DNA of 5,718 bases, taken from contig CANHPI010000196.1 in assembly GCA_947462425.1 (NCBI GenBank), forward strand, positions 1 to 5,718. The letters run 5' to 3'. This stretch comes from Bacteroidota bacterium. Lineage in GTDB: Bacteria; Bacteroidota; Bacteroidia; B-17B0; B-17BO. Positions 1 to 5,602 of the stretch are shown here, one piece after another. The position numbers and the translations under genes were made by a program. A model generated the notes under the pieces. The model ran no database searches and had not been told where the DNA came from. It saw nothing but the letters and a program-made list of their open reading frames with translations. Position 1 is the stretch's first letter; each line of letters begins with the position of its first letter.

Positions 1-43
1 GGCTTATTAATGCTGTATTTTTCAAGTAGCTAAAATTTGTCCT

Positions 44-1294
44 ATGAAAAAAGTTACTTTAAGCGAAAAAAAAATATCAAAAAATGATATTCCTCACACA
101 AACAAAGATTTAAGTAAATCAAGTTTGCAAGACAAGCGAGCGATTTTCTTGCAAGATCACTTTAAAAATAAATCAAAAAATAGTGAAGCAATTTTAGCGA
201 CTAAGTCAAAGGACATTTCTGTTAAATCTAACTTGACAAGTACTTATGAACTTGAGATTTATAAACTAAAAGCAGAAATTGAAGATTTAAAAAAAGTTAC
301 CAGCCACACTACAAAAAAAAATGATATTCAAAGTGCCATGTCTGGTGTATTAGATAAAATACTTCCAGATTTTGTTCACGAAATTTCTTCTCCTGTTAGC
401 ATTTTAGATAATTCTTTAGAAAATTTATTATTCCATTACAACAAAGTAATGGATACTTATACGGTTTTGGTGAATAACGAAAATACTAAAGATGCAGCGA
501 TTTATGTTTATCAATATACGAAGACAATAAATCACTTTTTAGCAAATACAAGTCATAATCTTAAATTTAGAGAACATAAAAAAATATTGATTGCGGAATT
601 GAGTCGATATAGTTTTAAAAACATTCAGCAAGGAGCAGATCATTTATTAACAGCAGACGTATTGCATATTGATGAGAAATTACATTCAATTTTTAGTCAA
701 GAGAGGGGATCTGAGCTTTTTGATTTACTAATTTCCTTTATTTCAGTTAAACAATCCTTTGCTATTTTAGAAACAGCTAAGTTTAAGAGTAAAAATTTAA
801 TTGTTTCTATAAAAAATTATACAAATAGATCTTCGCATTCCATTGATGAATTATTTGATTTAAAATCATCAATTGACTCAGCTTTAGTTATGGTTGGACA
901 TAGATTGCGTTCTCGTAGATTTAATTTTTCATACGATGCTTCTTGCTTTATTACAGGTGATATTAAAAAATTGTCTCATATATGGATTAATTTACTTTCT
1001 AATGCAATAGAAGCAAGTAGTTCAAATGGAATAATAAATCTAAACGTATTTACTGAAAATAAGGATGTATTGGTAACGATACAAGATGATGGTTCGGGAA
1101 TTACTGAAGAAAATATAAAAAACATTTTTAAAGCAGACTTTACAACAAAATTAAATCAAGAGGGAATTGGCATGGGGCTTGACTTTTGCAAAAACTACTT
1201 AGAAAGTATTGATGCTAAAATAGAAGTAATTTCTAAACCAGGTGATACAACTTTTACTGTAAGATTTTCAAAATATGCAAACAGCATCAAATAA
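44..1294 (+). CDS. Cytosolic sensor histidine kinase (HATPase_c), partner of the downstream SpoIIE regulator
   Basis: This 416-residue kinase should autophosphorylate on His112 and pass the phosphate to the adjacent response regulator. Residues 1-65 are Lys/Ser/Asn-rich and probably disordered; 66-86 look like a short coiled coil. The H-box is Phe-Val-His-Glu-Ile-Ser-Ser-Pro (110-117). The N-box has Asn316 and Asn320, followed by Glu323. The G1 box is Asp-Asp-Gly-Ser-Gly (348-352), an F-box-like IFKADFTTK is at 361-369, and the G2 box is Gly-Ile-Gly-Met-Gly (374-378). There is no transmembrane segment, signal peptide or recognisable sensory domain, so the input is unknown. H-box to N-box spacing is about 204 residues, roughly 100 more than a standard HisKA kinase, because of a helical insertion (about 125-225). 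From memory, that resembles the HEINTP-type kinases with a long insert. The start is the first ATG after an in-frame stop at 8-10; the next Met is residue 99. The 3' end overlaps the regulator gene. Kinase call is firm; signal is unknown. Confidence 0.9.
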   Translation: MKKVTLSEKKISKNDIPHTNKDLSKSSLQDKRAIFLQDHFKNKSKNSEAILATKSKDISVKSNLTSTYELEIYKLKAEIEDLKKVTSHTTKKNDIQSAMSGVLDKILPDFVHEISSPVSILDNSLENLLFHYNKVMDTYTVLVNNENTKDAAIYVYQYTKTINHFLANTSHNLKFREHKKILIAELSRYSFKNIQQGADHLLTADVLHIDEKLHSIFSQERGSELFDLLISFISVKQSFAILETAKFKSKNLIVSIKNYTNRSSHSIDELFDLKSSIDSALVMVGHRLRSRRFNFSYDASCFITGDIKKLSHIWINLLSNAIEASSSNGIINLNVFTENKDVLVTIQDDGSGITEENIKNIFKADFTTKLNQEGIGMGLDFCKNYLESIDAKIEVISKPGDTTFTVRFSKYANSIK

Positions 1295-2579
1295 TTTTAC
1301 ATTTTCTCCAATTGTTGAGATTGAATCAAGTTCAATGCAGCATACTATCGTCATTATTGATGATGATGCTAATTTGACGCTTTCAATAAAAGAGAAATTA
1401 TATAATTTTCCCGAATATAATTTTATTATAGAAATTGCAAATGATCCTATTGAAGGATTAGAGCTATTGAGTATTTTGCATACTGAAGGAGTTGAACCTT
1501 CTCTCATTATTAGTGATTTATCAATGCCAAGTATGCAAGGTGATGATTTTTTAGAGGAATCGATGAGATATTTTCCGGATGCAAAAAAAATATTGATGTC
1601 TGGTAACCCTAACTTAGATGCTGTTGTTCATTCGATTAATTCTGCTCATATTTTTAGAATGCTTACAAAGCCAATTCAAGAACTTGAGTTTCAATTAACC
1701 ATTAGTCAAGCTATTAAATCTATCGAACTTAATACACAAGTTAATGAACTAAATCTTAAGCTGACACATATTAATTCTAATTTAGAAAAAATTGTGGAGG
1801 AAAAAATTTATGAATTAGCTGAAAAAAATCAACAGTTAACAGATATTATTCATTACGCTGAATTAATTCAAAAATCTGTATTGTCATCAGAAAAGGATTT
1901 TTCATCAGAAATTCCAAATGCGTTTACTGTTATTTTTCCGAAAGACATTGTAAGTGGAGATTTTTTTTGGTATCATAATGATGATGATTATTTAAGTTAT
2001 TGTATTGCTGACGCAACTGGTCATGGAGTGCCAGGAGCTTTTGTTTCGCTTCTCGCGTATGGATCACTTCGCGAATCTTTTGAAAGTAATAAATTAGAAA
2101 GAGACATCAATTCAATTATTTGTTCTGCTAATAATCAATTTAAAAGAACATTAAATAATAACTCAAATAAAGATTCAGCTGAATTGGGTTATTTATTTTT
2201 TAATTGGAAAACCTATGAATTGAAGTATTGTGGTTTTAAAACCACACTTTATATTATACGCAAATCTGAAATTATAGAATTAAAAGGATCAAAGTTAATT
2301 TTTGGCTCTGAAAACCTTGAAAAAATGAATGACGAGTATATTCAAACTTTTCAACTTCTTCGTGGCGACACTATTTTTATGACTTCTGACGGTTATATTG
2401 ATCAATTTGGTGGAAAAGAAAATAAAAAATTTGGAAGTAAACGATTCAAATTACTGATATCCTTAATAGCCAATCATCATTATGAAAATCACAGAAATAT
2501 CTTGATAAAAGAATTTTTAAACTGGAAAGGGAATAATGAGCAAACTGACGATGTTAGTGTTTTTGGTTTAACAGTTTAA
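1275..2579 (+). CDS. Response regulator with SpoIIE/PP2C-type serine phosphatase output
   Basis: The product joins a receiver domain to a SpoIIE-type metal-dependent protein phosphatase. Receiver (about 21-145): acidic pocket Asp29-Asp31, phosphoacceptor Asp81 in IISDLSMP, Ser109 and Lys132 of the TKP motif. A charged coiled-coil linker follows (about 150-190). The phosphatase domain (about 190-434) has IHYAELIQKSVL, then SGDFFW with Asp229, ADATGHGVPGAF with Asp246, TSDGYIDQFGG with Asp372, and DDVSVFGLTV with Asp425/Asp426. These are the expected metal-site acidic residues, so activity is likely. Phosphorylation by the upstream kinase probably controls dephosphorylation of a phosphoserine partner such as a STAS-domain protein; that partner is not seen. 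The given start overlaps the kinase gene by 20 bp, suggesting translational coupling. ATG 1335 (residue 21) is a serious alternative because the receiver fold begins right there; neither start has a Shine-Dalgarno site. The mid-domain stretch (KDSAEL 299-304, CGFKTT 319-324) departs from the DGMD and GANNP versions I recall as usual. Confidence 0.92.
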   Translation: MQTASNNFTFSPIVEIESSSMQHTIVIIDDDANLTLSIKEKLYNFPEYNFIIEIANDPIEGLELLSILHTEGVEPSLIISDLSMPSMQGDDFLEESMRYFPDAKKILMSGNPNLDAVVHSINSAHIFRMLTKPIQELEFQLTISQAIKSIELNTQVNELNLKLTHINSNLEKIVEEKIYELAEKNQQLTDIIHYAELIQKSVLSSEKDFSSEIPNAFTVIFPKDIVSGDFFWYHNDDDYLSYCIADATGHGVPGAFVSLLAYGSLRESFESNKLERDINSIICSANNQFKRTLNNNSNKDSAELGYLFFNWKTYELKYCGFKTTLYIIRKSEIIELKGSKLIFGSENLEKMNDEYIQTFQLLRGDTIFMTSDGYIDQFGGKENKKFGSKRFKLLISLIANHHYENHRNILIKEFLNWKGNNEQTDDVSVFGLTV

Positions 2580-2589
2580 CATTTCTTAT

Positions 2590-3909
2590 TTACTTCATGT
2601 ATTTCTGTTTAACATCGCTATATGTTGGAAAATTATTGTGATGCCAATTCATAATTACTGTTCCGTCTTTTATAAGTATTAATCCTGGATTTGCTCGTAC
2701 CATTGTTTTTAAAACAATACCATCTGCATTTGCAAAATCATACATCGCTTGGTGTTTATGTTTGAAATCATCAATTTGTTTAGCATCTGCTGCAGTTAAA
2801 GCTAAAACTTTTATTTTTTCGGCAGTAGCTAATTTATATAAGTCGTTTATTTTAGCATGAACTGTTTCATCATCTTCTGTTTTCGTTAAATCATAACATA
2901 CTAATAGGAACATATAATCTTTATTATTTAAGATGCTATCTTTTAAATCATTACCATCTAAAGAGGTGATTGAGAAATCAACAATTTTTGGAGGATGCAC
3001 AGCATCATGAATTAAAACGTTATCAGTAGCAATCCATTTCCATGTTAATGTATCTTGCCAAGGATAATTTTTCATATTAAAATGTTCTTGTTTTCCTGTT
3101 TTTAAATTTTCGTATATAAATCCCGATTCATATTCGGCTGGCACATAATCAGCACCTGCTTTCATGTTTTCTTTAATATTCATTCCTATAGCATAAGGTC
3201 TAAAATCAAAAGGGGGTAAATTACGGTATGCATGAATTGGGAAGACAAACGACAAAACAATTGCTATAACGGTTAATGATATAGTTATGAGTTCTGAAAA
3301 CAATTCGTTGATGCTTTCTTTACCAGAAATTAATAAGGTTATTAATATTAATAGTGCAATGTCTTTCCAAAAACTTGTCCAGGGTTTTAATACTAAAAAG
3401 TCTCCAAAACATCCACATGTAGCAACCTTATTGTAGCAGGCCGAGTAAAATGTAAGGAAGGTGAAAAATACAATTTGCGTTAATAATAACCCTAGAGTTA
3501 AGTTACGTTTATAGCCAATAAGTAACATAAAACCTAAAGCCATTTCGCTTACACATAATAAAATAGACAAGGGTAGGGCAATGTGGGCAAAACTCTCAAA
3601 TATAGATAAGCCTGAATCTGCTTTAAATACTTCAAAATATTCTTGTAATTTATAACTAAATCCAAGCGGATCATTTGCCTTTATAAAGCCTGAGAAAATA
3701 AATAAACCTCCTACTAAAATTCGGGAAATATGAGTAATGATTGGGGCTTTATTCAAAATATTCGAACCATTTACTAATACAACTAACACACCTAAAACAA
3801 TACCAATAGTTGTTTTACTAAAACAAGTTGGAGTAATATAAAATAATAACGCAGCTAACCCTAACGACCATATAGCACGAAATAATTTTGAGGCAAGGAA
3901 TTTTTTCAT
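2590..3909 (-). CDS. DoxX/MauE-like inner-membrane protein with thioredoxin-like C-terminal domain (BT_3928-like)
   Basis: This 439-residue protein has about seven hydrophobic segments (near 10-26, 34-50, 62-77, 108-131, 136-157, 181-196 and 205-225). A Lys-rich N-terminus suggests N-in, C-out topology. The loop after segment 5, predicted periplasmic, carries Cys158, Cys165 and Cys167 in an ATCGCFGD motif typical of MauE/DoxX-type proteins. Residues about 305-437 resemble a thioredoxin-fold domain: an initial strand-rich DFSITSLDG, the LLVCYDL strand, and the likely cis-Pro408 in NPGLILIKDG. The expected CXXC is absent; only Cys338 remains. It fits the Bacteroidota family usually labelled BT_3928 or DoxX family; the biochemical role is unknown, and redox transfer to periplasmic proteins is only an inference. 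An in-frame stop six bases upstream of the ATG fixes the start. The gene converges on the phosphatase gene with a 10-bp gap and no evident terminator hairpin. Nothing ties it functionally to the phosphorelay. Confidence 0.8.
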   Translation of the reverse strand: MKKFLASKLFRAIWSLGLAALLFYITPTCFSKTTIGIVLGVLVVLVNGSNILNKAPIITHISRILVGGLFIFSGFIKANDPLGFSYKLQEYFEVFKADSGLSIFESFAHIALPLSILLCVSEMALGFMLLIGYKRNLTLGLLLTQIVFFTFLTFYSACYNKVATCGCFGDFLVLKPWTSFWKDIALLILITLLISGKESINELFSELITISLTVIAIVLSFVFPIHAYRNLPPFDFRPYAIGMNIKENMKAGADYVPAEYESGFIYENLKTGKQEHFNMKNYPWQDTLTWKWIATDNVLIHDAVHPPKIVDFSITSLDGNDLKDSILNNKDYMFLLVCYDLTKTEDDETVHAKINDLYKLATAEKIKVLALTAADAKQIDDFKHKHQAMYDFANADGIVLKTMVRANPGLILIKDGTVIMNWHHNNFPTYSDVKQKYMK

Positions 3910-3951
3910 TTTCTAAAATATTAAGTCTCTAAATTATAACCTCTAAAGCGA

Positions 3952-3980
3952 AGTTAAAAGACTTTTTAATTTTTTTAACT
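3952..3980. repeat. A/T-rich inverted repeat upstream of the DoxX/MauE-like gene
   Basis: AGTTAAAA (3952-3959) and TTTTAACT (3973-3980) form a perfect 8-bp inverted repeat with a 13-bp spacer. A competing fold pairs 3951-3959 with 3964-3972 around a GACT loop, with one G-T wobble. It lies about 43 bp upstream of the leftward start codon. Being almost purely A/T, it may be chance; an operator or leader structure is possible but not shown. Confidence 0.25.
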
Positions 3981-3994
3981 AACAATGGAGGTTT

Positions 3995-4009
3995 GATAGC
4001 TTTGCTATC
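3995..4009. repeat. Perfect GATAGC-TTT-GCTATC hairpin/palindrome
   Basis: GATAGC (3995-4000) and GCTATC (4004-4009) are exact reverse complements around a TTT centre. It is one of the few GC-containing symmetric sequences in this A/T-rich gap. It sits 86 bp upstream of the leftward gene and about 100 bp upstream of the -35-like part of the rlmB promoter. No T-run follows directly, so it is not a standard terminator. A regulator-binding site is possible. Confidence 0.35.
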
Positions 4010-4110
4010 TAATAATTATAGATTATAAATTGCTTTAATTGTTTATGTAGTTTATAGTTTTTAGCACTACCAAAGTGAATATTTTTAATAGTAATAATTA
4101 GGTTTAATGA

Positions 4111-4140
4111 TTAAAAAAACCACTAAAAATAATACATTTG
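4111..4140 (+). promoter_or_regulatory. Bacteroidota-type promoter for rlmB (TTA-N19-TACATTTG)
   Basis: TACATTTG at 4133-4140 matches the Bacteroidota -7 consensus TAnnTTTG at every defined position. It is followed by CA, as often seen in such promoters. A TTA at 4111-4113, one base from the TTG -33 consensus, lies 19 bp upstream, which is the expected spacing. Transcription would start near 4144-4147 and give a leader of about 100 nt before the rlmB ATG at 4245. No other gene on this strand lies between, so rlmB is the likely target. Confidence 0.6.
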
Positions 4141-4157
4141 CATATGCACTCAAATGT
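4134..4157. promoter_or_regulatory. Inverted repeat overlapping the rlmB -7 element (possible operator)
   Basis: ACATTTG (4134-4140) and CAAATGT (4151-4157) form a perfect 7-bp inverted repeat with a 10-bp spacer. The left arm is the -7 box itself and the right arm falls just past the predicted transcription start. A dimeric regulator bound here would block RNA polymerase. The arrangement could also be chance. Confidence 0.3.
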
Positions 4158-4165
4158 GCTTTTTT
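4146..4165 (+). terminator. Weak stem-loop plus T-run at the predicted 5' end of the rlmB transcript
   Basis: GCAC (4146-4149) pairs with GTGC (4156-4159) around a six-base loop, and six T follow (4160-4165). The layout resembles an intrinsic terminator, but a 4-bp stem is too short to be convincing. It sits at or just after the predicted transcription start, so it cannot end an upstream + strand gene. If real, it would be a 5'-end stabilising hairpin or an early attenuator. Confidence 0.2.
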
Positions 4166-4244
4166 CAAAAAAATAATTTTATTTTTCATTTATCAAAATA
4201 GTATATAAACAAACTAATATCATTACACAATTTAAATATTAATA

Positions 4245-5018
4245 ATGGAACAGCACAAAGGAAGAGATAATCGAAGTAGAGAAGATAATTCAGATAATTT
4301 AATTTTTGGTACTCGTGCTGTTATAGAGGCTATAAATGCAGGAAAGGAAATTGATAAAATAATAATTCAAAAAGGATTATCTAATCAGTTGTATAGCGAA
4401 TTGCGTAAAGCCATTCAAAATTTAGATATTCCTATTCAAATTGTACCACCCGAAAAAATCAATCGCATTACTACTAAAAACCATCAAGGTGTTTTGGCTT
4501 TTGTTTCCCAAATAACGTATTTTGATGTTGAAGATTTATTAACTGATATATTTGAAAAAGGAAAAGTACCATTAGTGTTAATTTTAGATAGGGTAACGGA
4601 TGTGCGTAATTTTGGTGCTATTGCCAGAAGTGCTGCTTGTGCTGGTGTTAATTTTATTGTAATACCAAGTAGAGGCGCTGCTCAAATAAATGCAGATGCT
4701 GTAAAAACAAGTGCAGGTGCTTTAAATAGTTTAAAAGTTTGCAGAGTTGATAATTTAAAAAATACGATTGATTATTTAAAAGATTCAGGATTGCAAATTA
4801 TTGCTTGTCATGAAAAAACAGATAATTATTTTTATAATGCTGATTTCACTAAACCAACAGCTATTATTATGGGTTCGGAAGAAAATGGAATTTCAAACGA
4901 ATATTTAAAGCGTAGTGATATGCAAGTAAAGATTCCTATGGTTGGTAATATTGCTTCATTAAATGTCTCCGTTGCAAGTGGTGTTATTTTATTTGAGGCA
5001 GTTAAACAAAGATTATAA
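4245..5018 (+). CDS. rlmB: 23S rRNA (guanosine-2'-O-)-methyltransferase RlmB, TrmH/SPOUT family
   Basis: The enzyme should transfer a methyl group from S-adenosylmethionine to a ribose 2'-OH in 23S rRNA (G2251 in E. coli numbering, in the peptidyl-transferase P loop). The 257 residues are close to the usual length of about 245. Residues 18-92 form the L30e-like substrate-binding domain, starting FGTRAVIEAI. The SPOUT knot domain (about 108-257) shows all three motifs: motif 1 DVRNFGAIARSA with Asn122 and Arg128, motif 2 MGSEENGIS (209-217) with the conserved Glu, and motif 3 IPMVGNIASLNVSVA (230-244) with Ser238 and Asn240. It is soluble and cytoplasmic. An in-frame TAA at 4233-4235 fixes the start; the leader is A/T-rich without a Shine-Dalgarno site. 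A good promoter lies about 100 bp upstream. The exact rRNA target is inferred from family resemblance; another TrmH-family ribose methyltransferase is the main alternative. Confidence 0.9.
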   Translation: MEQHKGRDNRSREDNSDNLIFGTRAVIEAINAGKEIDKIIIQKGLSNQLYSELRKAIQNLDIPIQIVPPEKINRITTKNHQGVLAFVSQITYFDVEDLLTDIFEKGKVPLVLILDRVTDVRNFGAIARSAACAGVNFIVIPSRGAAQINADAVKTSAGALNSLKVCRVDNLKNTIDYLKDSGLQIIACHEKTDNYFYNADFTKPTAIIMGSEENGISNEYLKRSDMQVKIPMVGNIASLNVSVASGVILFEAVKQRL

Positions 5019-5020
5019 TG

Positions 5021-5101
5021 ATTACGAATCAATACGAATATACGAATCTAACCGCTTAGCTCAGCAAACACAGATTCGTACATTCGTATAAAATTCGTAA
5101 T
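5021..5101. repeat. 81-bp interrupted palindrome of six ACGAAT/ATTCGT units
   Basis: Three ACGAAT units (starting 5024, 5034, 5042) are mirrored by three ATTCGT units (starting 5074, 5082, 5093). The arms 5021-5049 and 5072-5101 pair over 26 bp: 9 bp, then a 2-by-3 internal loop, 8 bp, one mismatch, 9 bp. The 22-nt loop (5050-5071) is the only GC-richer part and can form a small GCT/AGC inner stem. The element begins 3 bp after the rlmB stop and ends 13 bp before the arfB ATG, filling the gap. It is not a classical terminator because no T-run follows. I recall similar TACGAAT-rich repeats between genes in Bacteroidota genomes, which suggests a REP/BIME-like family; copy number cannot be judged from one window. 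Confidence 0.8.
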
Positions 5102-5113
5102 AAGAAATAAAAA

Positions 5114-5530
5114 ATGAAAACGATTGAAGAAATAAAGGAAAGAGAGTTAATTAAAGAGTGTATCTTTAAAACTTCACGTTCTGGAGGTGCTGGTGGGCAA
5201 AATGTAAATAAAGTTGAATCAAAAGTTGAATTGTGGTTTAATATTTCGGAATCTGAATTGTTAATGGACGATGAAAAATATATCCTTTTGAATAAACTAA
5301 ATAAAAAATTAGAAAAAGAAACAACGATTCATCTTCAAGAACAAACCGACAGAACACAATTAAAAAATAAAGAGTTACTTAAAGATAAATTTTATAAATT
5401 AATTCTTCAAGGATTTAAAGTTTCAAAGCCACGAAAACCAACAAAAGTTAGCAAGGCGGTTAAAGCAAAGAGATTAGATAATAAGAAGGCTAAAAGTGAA
5501 ACGAAACAATTACGAAGAAAAATAACTTAG
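5114..5530 (+). CDS. arfB: Peptidyl-tRNA hydrolase ArfB (YaeJ), alternative ribosome rescue
   Basis: ArfB enters stalled ribosomes that lack mRNA in the A site and hydrolyses the peptidyl-tRNA. The 138-residue length matches E. coli ArfB (140). The release-factor signature SGGAGGQNVNKVESKV (23-38) contains the catalytic Gly27-Gly28-Gln29, almost the same position as in E. coli. Residues about 103-138 form a Lys/Arg-rich tail (KPRKPTKVSKAVKAKRL and onward), the part that in ArfB reaches into the empty mRNA channel. The absence of a codon-recognition domain separates it from RF1 and RF2. An in-frame TAA at 5108-5110 fixes the start; the leader is AAGAAATAAAAA with no Shine-Dalgarno site. It follows rlmB in the same direction, separated by the ACGAAT palindrome, so co-transcription is possible but the hairpin may alter it. 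No separate promoter is evident. Confidence 0.93.
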   Translation: MKTIEEIKERELIKECIFKTSRSGGAGGQNVNKVESKVELWFNISESELLMDDEKYILLNKLNKKLEKETTIHLQEQTDRTQLKNKELLKDKFYKLILQGFKVSKPRKPTKVSKAVKAKRLDNKKAKSETKQLRRKIT

Positions 5531-5565
5531 AAATATGTTTTAAATTATTGAGGACAAAAACAACT

Positions 5566-5593
5566 CAAAACTAATAAATCAAAACTCATAACT
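5566..5593 (+). repeat. Two tandem 14-bp imperfect repeats (CAAAACTnATAAnT)
   Basis: CAAAACTAATAAAT (5566-5579) is directly followed by CAAAACTCATAACT (5580-5593), identical at 12 of 14 positions. They lie in the 72-bp gap between arfB and the last gene. Similar AACTCAAAACTCATAACT-type low-complexity runs are, from memory, common between genes in Bacteroidota. A function is not evident. Confidence 0.4.
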
Positions 5594-5602
5594 AAATAAA
5601 TT

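Larger units (their letters stand above)
3910..4244. other. Divergent intergenic region, 335 bp, no gene found
   Basis: This very AT-rich stretch separates the leftward DoxX/MauE-like gene from the rightward rlmB gene. I find no convincing coding sequence, tRNA or conserved RNA in it. It holds a good rightward promoter (4111-4140), a palindrome overlapping that promoter, a short GC-containing stem-loop followed by six T, a perfect GATAGC/GCTATC hairpin, and an A/T-only inverted repeat near 3952-3980. For the leftward gene I see only weak promoter candidates. The best is a one-mismatch TAnnTTTG on the minus strand at 3936-3929, with no TTG-like element at the right distance. Confidence 0.7.

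Noticed and set aside
1..33. Possible tails of an upstream + strand gene: LINAVFFK then TAG (27-29), or GLLMLYFSSS then TAA (31-33)
   Set aside because: Both frames are open from the window edge, but 8-10 codons are too few to decide whether either is coding.
32..39. AAAATTTG as a one-mismatch -7 box before the kinase gene
   Set aside because: It would start transcription at the ATG itself, and no TTG lies at the expected -33 distance.
1268..1507. 79-codon open frame on the minus strand
   Set aside because: It lies opposite the kinase end and the receiver domain, has no recognisable motif, and the + strand coding is strongly supported there.
2549..2617. CGATGTTA/TAACATCG inverted repeat across the convergent gene ends, and a GTTTAACAT direct repeat (2574 and 2607)
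   Set aside because: The inverted arms are 53 bp apart and both lie in coding sequence; the direct repeat is 9 bp in AT-rich DNA. Chance is sufficient, and neither makes a terminator.
4832..5032. 66-codon open frame on the minus strand
   Set aside because: It is antisense to the conserved SPOUT motifs of rlmB and shows no domain or start signal of its own.
5534..5541. TATGTTTT as a -7 box for the last response regulator gene
   Set aside because: The final G is missing and no -33 element lies about 20 bp upstream, which is inside arfB.
5551..5554. AGGA after arfB as a ribosome-binding site
   Set aside because: It is about 50 bases from the next ATG, and an in-frame stop at 5597-5599 rules out an earlier start.
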